From Amoebophrya sp. AT5.2 (lineage: Eukaryota; Sar; Dinophyceae; Syndiniales; Amoebophryaceae), in assembly GCA_005223375.1 (NCBI GenBank), contig RXOD01003954.1, positions 1 through 34,881 on the forward strand: DNA of 34,881 bases. The letters run 5' to 3'. Under the pieces are notes generated by a model. That model worked only from the letters and a program-made list of their open reading frames with translations, was not told the origin of the DNA and ran no database searches. Below, piece by piece: positions 1 through 10,023 of the stretch (positions within the stretch are counted from its first letter, which is position 1; each line of letters opens with the position of its first letter). A program made the translations under genes and the position numbers.

Positions 1-955
1 ATCGGGGAAGAAATAAATAAAAATAAAAGTAGAGGTAATGTGTCACGGCCCTCGTCATCTGAAGATGTATGCATCCAATATAAATTGAAGAAATTTTCAG
101 GAGTGCTCGTGCTCATGTCGTCTGCACTGTATTCATTGAAATTCTCATATTCTTATGCCATTTCGAAGCAAAATTATGTATCGCGTTCGATCCGGCCGCG
201 CCTTGTGGCTTTCCTTCTGGTCGATCTACGCAGATCATGAAATCGCTTTGGGTCCATGGTGTGATCCTGATTCTGAGCCTGAGCGGCAAAATTTTACGTA
301 ACGAGTAAATTAATATTACATGCTAGACTATGTTGACTAGGTGGAAGATTTTTGCAACCAATGCCGAAGGCGAAGGTGAAGGATCCAATAATAAGATCCA
401 TTTACTTTTTACTTTTTTCCATTTTTGCAGCTCTACGTCGCAGTCTCGCGTCAAAGCGTATACGTATTGCTACGTAGATCCCAACCGCATGTAGCGCCGA
501 GGACTACTTATTCACTACTCTCCCACCTTCTACTTGTACTTCATCCGCATTGCTGGCCTTGTTCGGTCATAACCTGACAAAAGCCGTAGTAGTAGCACCC
601 TGCCGAAGCCGATATCGTGCGAGAAAGCCGTCCGCTTTGCCTTTGGCTTTGGCATTCAATCATCCGCGTGGGGGCTCATTTCGAGAATTGGCGCGATTGC
701 CACCTCCACCAGGAGCAGTGTCTCCGATTCCACGCCACTTCTCTTTCTGTTTGTGAACAATCTGAAATAAAGAATACGCAATTTATTTACGTTGTACTAC
801 TTTCTTTAATCAACAGCTTACCCGAGCGAGCCCGACTTTAGTAAAGTATTGAATAGGCTACTGGCGGCGGAAGAGCCAGCCGGATTCTTTGCAGCTGCCT
901 CGCGTCGGCTTACTACAACTACATCATCTCCATCATCTCTGCAAAGGACAGAAAG
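1..955. other. AT-rich 5' spacer without a supported gene
   Basis: No frame here looks like a protein. The longest are under 75 codons, mostly start at non-ATG codons and have no coding-like composition. The stretch is AT-rich compared with the exon that starts at 956. The last 50 bases before the ATG at 956 are pyrimidine and CAT-rich and then carry several AG dinucleotides (GCAAAG, GACAG, AAAG). Such a stretch could be a 5' UTR with a cis- or trans-splice acceptor, but nothing proves it. Confidence 0.5.
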
Positions 956-1466
956 ATGAAATTCCAGGGCGTCTTGAGTTTGTTCGTCGCCCTGGTGGCG
1001 GCGTTTCTAGCTCTTCCTGTGGCGGCCGCAGGCGTAGGGGCGTTCGGCTTCGGGTCGCAAGGAACAGGCTTACTACGGCCTCTTGGCGGTGCTAGAGTTC
1101 TGACGCCGCGGCAGCCTGACGCGAGCGCGACAGCGTCGAACCTTTCTTCGGGAAGCGGCGCGCGAGACCGTCTCGCGTACTCGTCGGACTGGTGCGACCC
1201 GAGCGCGATCATCGAGCGAAACCGGAAGAGACAGGAATTGCGCGACTTGCAAGAGGATAGCGATCTTGACCTTGCTTCGGATTCAGAAGATGAAGCTTGT
1301 AGCTCGGAGATTCGTGAAACGCAACAAGACCGTGCCTTCATTAAGGAGAGAGCCAACTACCAATTTCCCGAAACATATTGGCAGGAGTGCGGGACGTGTA
1401 GGCCGTCGCCTAGTTCGTGCTGTAGGGATTGGGCTCGCTCCGTCTACCCCTTGGATTTCGCTTGTA
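956..1466 (+). CDS. Exon 1 of a secreted coiled-coil protein (signal peptide exon)
   Basis: The ATG at 956 opens a frame whose first 24 or so residues are a textbook signal peptide: MKFQ, then a Leu/Val/Ala/Phe core, then an AAA-type cleavage site near residues 22-25. This argues for entry into the secretory pathway. After it come a Gly/Leu stretch, an acidic Ser/Asp/Glu segment and a cysteine cluster (WQECGTCRPSPSSCC) near the end. The unspliced frame would stop at 1472-1474, but GTATGT at 1467 is a good donor. Joining it to the AG at 1758-1759 carries the frame into the long coiled-coil exon. I do not recognise a family. The ATG is the only sensible start because it sits directly before the signal peptide. 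Confidence 0.6.
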
Positions 1467-1759
1467 GTATGTGACTCGCTCGTGGTGTTTGACTGGTAAT
1501 ACCGTATTGGCCGGGTTGGCGTGTTGTTGTTTTTTGTAGGGCGAAACTGTAGGAATGCAGCGGCGAGGCGCTTCGCTTTTGGGATTGCAGTTTCAGGCAG
1601 TTGCAGCCGCGATTCGGGTTCTGAGTTGTCTCGTATCTCACTCGTATTTGGCTCGTCGTGTTTAGTCGCTTACCCTTACGCTACGAGACCCGGCATGAGA
1701 TCAGAAATGAAATCGGAAGCGGCTTCTTTCCGTCTCTAATTTCATTGCCGAGCCGAAAG
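1467..1759 (+). other. Predicted phase-1 intron
   Basis: The donor is GTATGT at 1467 and the acceptor is AAAG at 1756-1759. A CT-rich tract and a CTAAT branch-like motif lie at about 1723-1740. Exon 1 has 511 nt (phase 1). Among the AG dinucleotides between the last in-frame stop (1708) and the first internal GTG (1813), only this one restores the downstream frame. The better-looking AG at 1751-1752 would break the frame. The length is 293 nt. Confidence 0.45.
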
Positions 1760-3734
1760 CGGAACCGCAACCGGGACAGGGGGCTAGCAGCAGTGCGGCG
1801 ATACCGGATCCGGTGTCGGCATTGCCATCGGGGGCACACTCCGGAGAGGAAGGAGAGAAGGACCAGAAACAAGAGAACAGCTTGGAAGAAGCGAACGATG
1901 TTGACGATAGCGAGGCCCTCGCCAGCACACTGGGTGATTTTGGTACGAAGAAGTGGAATCTTGTGCGCCGGGTGGAAACGAGCAAGGAAGCCCCTTTCAC
2001 TGCACAAGCACCAGGGGGCACGGACTCGGCAGAGCACAGTAACCCGAACCCCAGCCGGGGAGGTGGCGAGCCAGCATCTCGTCTAGGCGACACGCGGCTG
2101 CAGACGGACACCACCAGGGATCAAGAACGGGCCACGGAAAATTCGGCCTCGGAGGAGCTCGCTGAAGCTGGTGTTGATGTGTCAGAGCCCCCCGTCCGCC
2201 GGCCCGTGTTGGAGACTAACCGGGACAATCCCACTGAGGCGCAGGCGGAAGCGAAGGCTCGCGAGCGAGAGGGGGACGCAGCCCAAGCCAGGAGGGACGC
2301 GGCTAACGCCGCTACGGCGATGCAAGAAGCCGAAGGCGAAGCGGCACCACGACGCGCCAGGAGCTCACCGTCATCAGCAAAGACAATTGCGCCTGTGCGA
2401 ACTCCCGATGTTGACCACGAAGATGCAGAGAAGTACGCGGAGCGCGTGAAAGCACGCTCGAAGGCGGTGGCCCAGTTCGCGGAAACTCTTGCGAAAGAGT
2501 ATGCCAAAGAGAAATACGACAAGCGCCTCGAAGCTTGGAGCACGGCACGGGAGAAGGACGAAGAAAGCCGGAGGGCACTCGCACACCTCCGCGAGTCAGG
2601 TCTTGAAACGAAGGAGGAGGTGAAAAGGAGAACCGAAAAGAGAGAGACAGCACACGCAAGGTACGCAGCGAGCGCGAAAACGGCGCAGGAGAAAAAGTAC
2701 GCAGCGCAGAGGCTAGAACTCAAGAAGCAGTACGAAACCCACATAGAACAGCTGCAAAAAGCGCAGAAAGACTTGGTAGAAAAGGCGAAGCTCTTCGAGG
2801 CCGACGCCGTCCACGAGAGTAACGCGCTTAACAAAGGACGGACGCCGAACAAGGACGACCCGCAAACTCTCGCCGTCAACGCAGCGGAGGCGTCGCAGTT
2901 CAAGTCGGATCTGGACGCAGAGGCGGCAAAGGCCAGAGAGCGGCTTGAAACGCTACGAAAAGCCGGCGCCGAGGATCAAGCGGGGCCGCTGTCGAAGGAG
3001 GAGAACAAAATGCTCAAGCGCCTGCGGAAACAAAGTGAGCTCAAGGCCAAGTTGGAAGCGATCGCAGCGAAATGTAGAAGGGACAAAAAACAACTCGAAC
3101 TCCGGGCGACGAAGGAGGGAGTCCGGGATGAAGAATGCAACGCCACTGCCAAGCCAACAATTTCTCTGCTTCAAAGAGCGGGGAAAAGAGCAAAGGCGCG
3201 ACTCGACCAACAAGGAAAGGCAAGGAAAGAGTTGGACTCGCTTTTGAAAACGTACGAGACGAAGAAAGAAAAAGCTGATCGGTCCAGAGGTGATGGGAAA
3301 AAGGCGTGGAGCGCTCCGCTGAGTTGGGATACCGCTCGTGGGTGCGCGCTCGGACGACTACTACATGAGCAGCATACGGGCGCGCAACGCGAAACCAAGA
3401 ATCTGATGCGCAAAAGTGAAAAGCTTGACAAAAAAGCGCAGGACCGTGAGGACATGTGGAGGGCGCTGAAAAAAAGTAAATCTTTTTTGGAAGCCTGCAG
3501 ACAAGCCCGAAAATGGAAGAGCCTAACACTCGAGGGCGTCCGCAAGAGAGCGGAGCTTCAGAGGCAGAAAACAATAGCGGACAGAATTCGCAAGGCCGTC
3601 AAGCAAAGCGCTATCATGGGAGGTGCGTGGAGGTGGTTTTGTTTTGATACCTAGCAAGCTAAGTAAGTACTTACACATTGACTCTTGCAGCGAGAGCAAC
3701 GGGCGCGCGCTTTTTTGCAGTTAAGCTTAAGTAA
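1760..3734 (+). CDS. Main and last exons of the secreted coiled-coil protein
   Basis: This frame stays open from about 1711 to 3654 and encodes a very charged protein rich in Ala, Lys, Glu and Arg. There is an unstructured Pro/Ser/Glu region to about 2400. After that come long heptad-like helices such as YAERVKARSKAVAQFAETLA and KKQYETHIEQLQKAQKDLVE, which read as coiled coil through about 3600. No catalytic motif is visible. The unspliced end is a Trp/Phe-rich tail stopping at 3654. AG|GTGCGT at 3623 and CTCTTGCAG at 3690 form a 68-nt intron that gives a short last exon, 3691-3734, ending in TAA. The three-exon model totals 2,418 nt (805 residues) and keeps frame. A structural or secreted scaffold role would be a guess, and I assign no function. 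Either 3' end is possible. Confidence 0.6.
3623..3690 (+). other. Predicted 68-nt intron
   Basis: The donor is AG|GTGCGT and the acceptor is ACTCTTGCAG, preceded by TGACTC. Removing it swaps a 10-residue tail for a 14-codon last exon. A second AG at 3719-3720 (TTTTTTGCAG) is an alternative acceptor with an even better pyrimidine tract, but it would shift the frame. The intron contains a perfect 12-bp palindrome at 3663-3674. Confidence 0.45.
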
Positions 3735-3748
3735 GTAAGTACTTAAGC
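3663..3748. repeat. Paired GTAAGT-rich palindromes
   Basis: GTAAGTACTTAC at 3663-3674 is a perfect 12-bp palindrome. About 50 bases on, GCTTAAGTA (3725-3733) and TACTTAAGC (3740-3748) form a 9-bp inverted repeat around a 6-base loop. The two blocks also resemble each other directly: each has AAGCT(T)AAGTAAGTAC followed by CACTGACT or CATTGACT, and then CTCTTGC. They look like two diverged copies of one short element at the 3' end of the gene. Confidence 0.6.
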
Positions 3749-4144
3749 ACTGACTTGCTCTTGCTGCATGTCAGTGTCACCAAATTAATTACTAACCTAA
3801 ATTATAATATACTATCTCACGGGAGGGACAGTCCCTTTTGGCCGTCGAGGGTAGTCAACAACCCGGCGTGGCACCAACAGCGCCTCACGTCGACGCTCTT
3901 GCTCCGCAGCGAAGAAACTTTGAGTTTCATGCGAGTAATTCTTCCTTCCCCTTCGACCTCCCGTTTAGTAAAAATTGGCGTCTGCCATTCCCAGGGCGTT
4001 CCAAATTTTTCTCTCCTTGTTCTACTGCCGTCGTGTTGTAATTTGTAGCGTTATTCGCTTATAGTACGGTTAGTTTGTTCATGCCCATGCTCCTAGACCT
4101 AGTCGAGTCCTACTTGCTGTAGGTGGACGTGGTGGAGCTGCTTC
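3735..4144. other. Spacer, about 410 bp
   Basis: I see no supported gene. Two overlapping short frames (3755 and 3838) start at weak or non-ATG codons and have no coding-like composition. The first part is AT-rich and could be a 3' UTR. Confidence 0.4.
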
Positions 4145-4456
4145 ATGATAATAATAGTTGTCTGTGCGACCATGACCACAACCACCATCAACGGGGCACC
4201 TTCCATAATCAGATTGCAGGAGACTTCGGACAAGCTGCAGAAGAAGGAGTTGAACGACGAACGCCTCAAGGTCCTTAAGGCATTGAGAAAGCGGAAGGAA
4301 GACCGGGTGGCCCGAGACCTGCGGATCGCAAAGGAGGGCAAGGCCACCGCGAAGAGAGCGAGGGTCGCAGCGGGGAAAGAAGCGAAGTCTTCCGACCCTA
4401 ATACCTTTACGGCGGAACGGGAAGCGAAAAGTGATCTCGTTTGTTTCCGATGTTGA
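4145..4456 (+). CDS. Small basic helical protein or exon, function unknown
   Basis: This 103-codon frame has an alternative in-frame ATG at 4172 giving 94 residues. The upstream Met starts a short hydrophobic run (MIIIVVCA). From about residue 20 the protein is rich in Lys, Arg, Glu, Ala and Leu and reads as one long amphipathic helix (for example ETSDKLQKKELNDERLKVLK). It is followed by a basic region. The GC-rich codon choice matches the other exons and differs from the flanks. It may be an exon of the Lys-rich gene that follows, because a GTGATC donor lies at 4431 and AG|GTGCGT at 4495, but I could not build a convincing join. It is not recognised. Confidence 0.4.
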   Translation: MIIIVVCATMTTTTINGAPSIIRLQETSDKLQKKELNDERLKVLKALRKRKEDRVARDLRIAKEGKATAKRARVAAGKEAKSSDPNTFTAEREAKSDLVCFRC

Positions 4457-5034
4457 AGCCACTAGTTCAGAGACATGAGCGAGCGCTAATGGAGGTGCGT
4501 TCGACAGTGACTAAATATATAATATAAAAATAAAAGTAACATCTAACACGCGCAATATCAGCCTAGGACTGGGTGTAGGTCTAGATGAAGCGATATGGCG
4601 TTACTGGGGACGCCGGAAATGCAAATTAATAGATGGGTAGTGGTGGGCCACCGCAACGGATCATCATGGGGGCCCCGTAGGCGTGGATATGAGTTTGATG
4701 CAATGCTTCAGCGGCCGCGCTGTGGTGTGGTGCCGTCGGGCTCACACAAGCTCAAGCAGCTATGGAGCTCGTCGTAGATCTAGAGCGATAGAGGTAGAGC
4801 AACTTCTACTTCTTGTGCTGCTACTAGCTCTTGCCTCTACTTTAGCCTAAACCTAATCGTCTGACCTCTGGCGTTGCTTTCTTCGTGCACAAATACGCTT
4901 ACCAGCGAGCAGCAGCTGCAGGCAGGACCGGGAGTCTTCCTCTTGTTTGCTGAGGTGCGCTGCGGTTGACCAATTCATTGTTTGACTCTAGATCAGGTCG
5001 TGCCTGACTGCGTTTTAGTCATTGACTTAGTTCC
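4457..5034. other. Spacer or intron, about 580 bp
   Basis: I see no supported gene. The frame at 4595-4777 has little coding character. AG|GTGCGT at 4495 matches the donor type used at 3623, so part of this stretch could be an intron joining the small basic frame to the Lys-rich exon. AT-rich sequence lies at 4510-4545. Confidence 0.35.
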
Positions 5035-5111
5035 ATGCCGCCGCAGCTGGCGCATTTTCTTCTATCTGGGATTCATTTTTTCTCACCGCTTGCCGTTCCA
5101 TAACCGCTTGG

Positions 5112-5711
5112 GCGAATAAGAAGGCAGAAGAAGCAGAACAAGCAGCACGCGAGGCGGCTAATGCAGCGAAACGTGCCTCGAAGGCCGCTCCTTCTGGCCC
5201 GTCGGACGAGGACAGCCCGCATCTCCAGCGGCTCCGGAAGACGGCCGACGAGGCCGACAAGGCCGCCAAAAAGGCGAAAGCAGCCGCCGAAGGTGCAACA
5301 GAGGACGCGAAAGCAGCTGCGGAAAAGCGAAAAAAGAAGAAGAAAGCAGCCGCCATCAAAGCTGGAGAAAAATTAAAAGAGGAGGAAGCAGCTGCGGAAA
5401 AACGAAAAAAGAAGAAGAAAGCAGCCGCCATCAAAGCTGCAAAAAAAATGAAAGAGGATGAAGCAGCTGCGGAAAAACGACGCAGGAAAAGAAAAAGCCG
5501 CCACCGTTCCGCAAAAAAGAAACAAAAGAAGGAAGTAGAGCATACACATGAAGAGCCCCAACCTGCTTCTGGTGCTTCTGAGGGGCAGCGGCAGGAGAAG
5601 GAAAAAAATGAGGAGACAGCGGGTGCGGAGAAGGAAAAAAATGAGGAGAAGGAAAAAAGTGACTACCTCGAAGAAGAGAGACAGCGTTTGCGCGATGCAG
5701 AGGCTCGCAGG
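5112..5711 (+). CDS. Lys/Ala-rich repetitive exon, 5' end unresolved
   Basis: A single frame is open from 5031 and clearly coding from about 5112. It has no ATG before 5448, so an upstream exon is likely. The protein is Ala/Lys/Glu-rich: KKAEEAEQAAREAANAAKRA, then three imperfect 25-residue units built on EAAAEKRKKKKKAAAIKA, then Arg/Lys runs (KRRRKRKSRHRSAKKKQKK) and Glu/Lys/Asn repeats. It has no recognisable domain. The basic runs could act as nuclear targeting or nucleic-acid contacts, but such composition is not specific. Without splicing the frame ends at 5768. With AGG|GTGTAC at 5712 joined to GAGCAG at 5803 it continues in frame into a more ordinary sequence. Confidence 0.5.
5313..5506 (+). 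repeat. 75-bp tandem repeat, about 2.5 copies
   Basis: The word GCAGCTGCGGAAAA recurs at 5313, 5388 and 5463, exactly 75 bp apart. Copies one and two are nearly identical over the AAGAAGAAGAAAGCAGCCGC section, and copy three is partial and diverged. The period is a multiple of three and so repeats 25 residues in frame. Confidence 0.85.
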
Positions 5712-5803
5712 GTGTACGTGCCCGCGCGCCGCGACCACTGCGGGAGGAGTGAAGAAAGGGATGCTTAAATGTGGGACCCTATCCTTAACGACTAGATGAG
5801 CAG

Positions 5804-6058
5804 GCGTGGAAGATTTTTGACGAATTGATTCCTCTGGGAGTAGCGATGGGTTGTGCCCGCCAGCGCGGCGGTCCCTACGAGGCAACCTCAACCGGAAGCC
5901 GAACAACTGCACTAGGTCCAGGTGGTGAACTAGCGTTCAGCTGCGCCTTCATCTGTAATTGGACAGGGATGACAGGCTTCACATATATTCATAGATATGT
6001 AATGCCACGTGGTATCTTGGTAATACCAACCTCCACCAGTTCCAGTCCGCGTGAGTAG
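5804..6058 (+). CDS. Predicted last exon of the Lys-rich gene
   Basis: This is an open frame following the AG at 5802-5803, starting AWKIFDELIPLGVAMGCARQ and ending at the TAG at 6056-6058. The first 40 or so codons look like ordinary protein. The second half (from about 5940) falls into AT-richer DNA and is less convincing, so the true end may be earlier, at another donor such as CCAG|GTGGTG near 5920. The intron 5712-5803 (92 nt) is phase 0 and keeps frame. No family is recognised. Confidence 0.3.
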   Translation, partial: AWKIFDELIPLGVAMGCARQRGGPYEATSTGSRTTALGPGGELAFSCAFICNWTGMTGFTYIHRYVMPRGILVIPTSTSSSPRE

Positions 6059-6558
6059 TTAGCTGGCGCAAGGAGCTCCGCCATGGAAGCTGCAAGACCG
6101 CGGTGCGCGCCGTCGTGTTGCGTGCCAGGTTTTCTTCTGGGCGTGTCGTATCGCTCTGCCCAGCTGGCCGGTAGGCTGTTGCCCCTCCCTCGTGTTTATT
6201 GCATTCCCCATTAGCCAGCTAGCAGCAAGGCGGTGCAAATCGTATGATCACGCGAGGCGGTAGAAGTTGGAGGGGCAACCTCACCGCCACCAAACCGAAT
6301 CCAACTCAAGGGGGTTATGGCTGGCACGCTATGCGTTGCATCTGTGCTCTGGAGCTTGCGGCATGCCCATTCGAAGTTGGTAGAGGCAGAGTGACGCAAA
6401 ACAAAGCAAATTAAAAAAATTGGAAGCAACTTCCACGCCGACGTCTCGTTAAGGCTAGGGGCCCACTTTTATGCGCCCCCTCCTAGCCCTCCTAGATCCA
6501 AGTCTCCAAGTCCTGACAGGTATCAGCCTTTAAATTGTGGTCTATTTGGCGACTGGCT

Positions 6559-6930
6559 CTAGGGTGCCGGCTGGGGGAGAAGGATTGTTTTTGTGGGTGA
6601 ATGAGTTCCGGCGAAGAATGGGAAAAAAACGGGCGAGCGAAACTTGCGGCAGGGGAATATACCCGATCCTAGTGCAGCTCGTTCTGGATCTGAAAGTCCT
6701 AGAAACCAAAATATCTGCTCCAACAACGAAGCCGAATATTGTTGAGCCCCCGGCGGAGCTTTTCGGGGAACAGATCAATCAATGAATCAAGCTGGTCCTT
6801 GTAGTTTTAACTACGACTAGGCTGTCGGGAGGGTGGGGGAGGTGGATTGTTTTTGTGTGGAAAGTTTCGGCGAAGGAGGGGAAAAGAAGGGCGATCACAC
6901 CTTGCGCCAGCCGGAATTTTCGTAGCTTGC
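6559..6930. repeat. Diverged direct repeat, two copies of about 110 bp
   Basis: Copy one is about 6559-6672 and copy two about 6817-6930, offset by some 260 bp. Both start with CTAGG(G/C)TG. They share GGATTGTTTTTGTG, then CGGCGAAG, a GGGAAAA run, GGGCGA and CTTGCG(G/C)CAG in the same order with small gaps. By eye roughly two thirds of positions agree. No frame is shared convincingly. It looks like an old mobile or dispersed non-coding element. Confidence 0.65.
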
Positions 6931-7181
6931 TCGGGGATGAGCGTGAAGCTCTGGCGGCTCCATCCTGGGGGGCCAACGAATTAATGTTCACAACTGATAT
7001 TTGCTTCGTCATCAGCAATTTACGTCCAATAAAAGTATGGGGGCCGAGAAGTGTCCGGTGGTAGCGTTCTTGGTTGGGAAAAGAAACTAGACTTCTCTCT
7101 TTATCCCGTGGTCCGTCAGCATAGGGTGGAGCTTTCGCTTTCCGAAAGCTGAGTTGTACACATTCCTTTTCTAATATGGGT

Positions 7182-7208
7182 ATGGATGGATGGATGGATG
7201 GATGGATG
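7182..7208. repeat. (ATGG)n microsatellite
   Basis: There are six perfect ATGG units plus ATG in an AT-rich spacer. Confidence 0.95.
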
Positions 7209-8041
7209 ACTACCAGTACCACTACCTGTTAACCCGCCTGGTATCTTTGACGCGTGCTCACGTGTCGAGAGCCATCCGCAGTCGCAGTCTTTATATAAAG
7301 ACGCATGTAAAATTAAAATTTGTATGCCATTATATTGAAACGTATAAATATAATATCATGCTGCAACGGCTAATTTATTATGTTAAACAAACTAACTCTA
7401 TACATGATTGAACGCAAACGCACGGATCGATTCTGGGCGTGGCGCCTATCACTACGGCTCCTGCTCGGGTCGTTGGATGCGGAGATTTGTGGAAAATGAC
7501 GCAATTTCAAAAATAGCCGCAGCTCTATTTGGTGAAAAGTGGTTCTGGTTGGCTGCCCCTCGGGGAAGAGGTTCTTGCTCGACCCAGCAACGGAGGTCCA
7601 AATCGGTGGAGGTGTTGTGGATAATTCTTGTTCGTCCTCGTTGCAGATCCGGAAGGGAATCATGAATCTGGTGGTCAGGCAAAAATGAACTACGACATAC
7701 TGGCTTTCCGCGCAGATGGTAGTTGTAGTTCCTCTTTGATGCACTGACTTGGTGAGCACGACAAAGGTAGGCGACGAGAGTGTGCTGCTGCTGGCAGGGC
7801 TAAGTCACAAGCTCATGTTGGCAGTCAGGACGGTGGAGAATGACGAAAAGGCGTGCAGGCGAAAGCCTGAAGAAGACGCCAAATGATCACCGCTCCTTGT
7901 TCTCGCGCTCGCCCCGCAGTCCATATAGCTGTTTCAGTGCGGGAGGGGGTGGGCAGTAAACTACTACTACAAGTTAGTACAACAATTACAATGAGAATGA
8001 GTGACATGATAGATCATGATTTGTATTTGTTACTAGGATGA

Positions 8042-8440
8042 ATGGACAAACTGCCAAACTGGACAGCCGCCCGGGAGCTGCCGGAAGAATGTAGCAAACA
8101 GGCTGCAGCGTTCGGGGGGTGCCCACGATCACTTTGGCGGATACTCGCGATTACTTCGGCCGGTGGGCCATGACAGATTGTCCACACCAGCCGAGAACCC
8201 CAATCCTTGGGGTTCTGATATAAACAACAAGGAGGCAAAGAATTCACGGGGGAGAATCATCTCGTCGCCGTGCTGCGCGAATCGGTCCGCGGTCGGTTGA
8301 AAAGTGTGGGGCTTGCGGTGAAGTTCTCCCGCGTTGTTCGCGACCTATTCGTGATTGCTTCCGATGAACTTCGTGAACATGGCCTCGAACAAACCGTAGG
8401 GGTCCCGATCTGTGCACTTGTGCAATTTGTCCGCTCATAA
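8042..8440 (+). CDS. Possible small two-exon gene, function unknown
   Basis: The ATG at 8042 opens a 40-codon frame (MDKLPNWTAARELPEECSKQ...) that would stop at 8168. In the same frame, after two stops, a GC-rich frame resumes (KEFTGENHLVAVLRESVRGR ... VQFVRS) and ends at the TAA at 8438-8440. CCG|GTGGGC at 8163 and ACAAG at 8231 define a 69-nt intron, a multiple of three, that removes both stops. The product would be 109 residues. The size of the intron matches the 57-79 nt introns proposed elsewhere. The second exon has a helical, ordinary composition and stands out from the AT-rich spacer. I do not recognise a family. It could instead be a degraded exon. Confidence 0.35.
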
Positions 8441-10023
8441 ATTTTCAGGACCAACAGGAAGACAAGAGGAGCACTAATGATGTACTAAAACTCTAAATCT
8501 CCGGGACCCAACCACTTTCAAAGCCTGGTCACACAGAGTTCGAACTCCAAACAAATCTTCAATTCTTCGGAGATCAATTTCAAGTGGTTCTACGGAGGTT
8601 AGCTTCCCAAAATAAAGCTACTTCTATTTAAGGGACGCTTGTTGTTGTTCTTTTGGACTAGTAGCAGGGAACCCAGGTGGCCGTGGCTCCTGCTGCTCGT
8701 TCTTGTTTCGCCCCCCGCTGTGCCAGTAATTTGTTACGTCAATCTTTCATCATCTTCTCGCAGGCTTCGTTCCAGGGAACATCATAGACAGAGTAAAATA
8801 CTTTTACTCTCATGATCTCTCTAGGTAAAGTCTACAGCTTTTCCTTTTCAGCAGAATCCGGCGGGGTCTTCTTCAAAAGTAAGTTGAAGTCGTAGCTTAT
8901 TCTTGTACAACTTCCTCCATCTTGTTCTATCTGTATCTTCATCTCCTCACTAAATCTAAGTTCCGCCTTCGAGACGTTGCCAACACTAGTAGCCGAGAGT
9001 GGAGTCCCTGTCCCTCATCTCCATCACTTGTGAGAGTAAGACAGTATTTTACCGCACGCGCGAAGATAAGGCCCGCTCTCAATTGATATGTATACTGGAA
9101 AATTTCGCGTCAACTACTATACCTACGTGCTCAGTTCTTCTTCTTCTTGGTGCGGATGCCAACCCCAAATTAATGGGATCGCCCGAAGCTGCGAATAAGG
9201 TATACTCCTCTTAAGGCTTACAACTACAAGAACTGCAAGAACTACACGCAGTCAAACTTTAAGAAGTTGTCGTATGTTCGTACTTCCCGCGATCGCAGGC
9301 ACGAGCGCCAGAGGTGGTTTTTGATTTCGTGGATAATCATTTTGTAGAGCAGCTCTCAAATCAACTCCGCTAACGAAGACGAGCGCACAGCTGCACCGTT
9401 GGGACCACATAACTTTTTTCTGAACTCGACCTTCAGAAGTAGAAGCACTTCGCAATTTGCAGTGAGCGTTGTAAGTGAAAAATCAATTGTGAGTACAGCT
9501 TGCGCCCCTTCTTTCTAATTCTACTACCTCTAAGTAAGTCTAAGACTAAGACTAAGTGCGGTACCTTCATGGATCGCACCGGCAGCGGGAGGCGCAGCTG
9601 GTTCTCAAATTCGTGACTACTTCCTTTTGGTTTATTTCTCTACGAAGCGCAAGCGCACGTCGCTGAAAGCGCCTCCCTCCTCTGAATAATTTGACTTCAA
9701 CTGAAATCTGTTTATTGGTGCATTGCTGAGTGCCAACTGGGGCGCGAGCGTTGACCCACGAAATACGTGAATAATACACTGTTGTGCTGCTAGATGAGTA
9801 CTATACTATTTTGATTTTGACGCACGACCACGAGTTGGCAGGGTATCCCGCAGTACAGAAAAGAGGACGAGACGCGACGCCTCGGCTCGTTTTTCTTCTT
9901 TTACTTCTCGCTGCCAGCGTGCCAAACTTCCGCAGCGGCGAGTAATATAATTTTCCTTTGATTTACATTTATTCTTGAGCAACAAGGCTCGCCCACGGAT
10001 TCACTTTCACACTCATATTCATA
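8441..10023. other. Spacer upstream of the giant gene
   Basis: I see no supported gene. Short frames at 8999-9214 (+), 9252-9455 (-) and 9567-9779 (-) have no coding character. The last 60 bases before the ATG at 10024 are CA/CT-rich with few G residues, like a short 5' UTR. A small tandem of CTAAG-type words lies at 9531-9556. Confidence 0.45.

Larger units (their letters stand above)
6059..8041. other. Gene-poor spacer, about 2 kb
   Basis: I see no supported gene on either strand. The longest frames (6537-6785 +, 6779-7222 -, 7370-7759 -) have unremarkable sequence, and two of them overlap a non-coding direct repeat. The stretch holds that diverged direct repeat (6559 and 6817), a 4-bp microsatellite (7182) and AT-rich DNA at 7290-7410. 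Confidence 0.45.

Noticed and set aside
2121..2903. Minus-strand frame of 260 codons, Ser/Ala/Arg-rich
   Set aside because: It is antisense to the Lys/Glu/Ala coiled-coil exon, and the Ser/Phe/Leu bias is what reversing Lys/Glu/Ala codons gives.
5027..5912. Minus-strand Phe/Leu-rich frames suggesting a membrane protein
   Set aside because: Poly-Phe/Leu arises from the reverse of AAG/AAA/GAA codons in the Lys-rich exon.
6779..7222. Minus-strand frame of 147 codons
   Set aside because: It includes the microsatellite (Ile-His-Pro-Ser repeat) and one copy of the non-coding direct repeat, and it has no protein character of its own.
8999..9214. 71-codon frame in the spacer
   Set aside because: It starts at a non-ATG codon, has no conserved-looking segment, and lies in AT-rich sequence.
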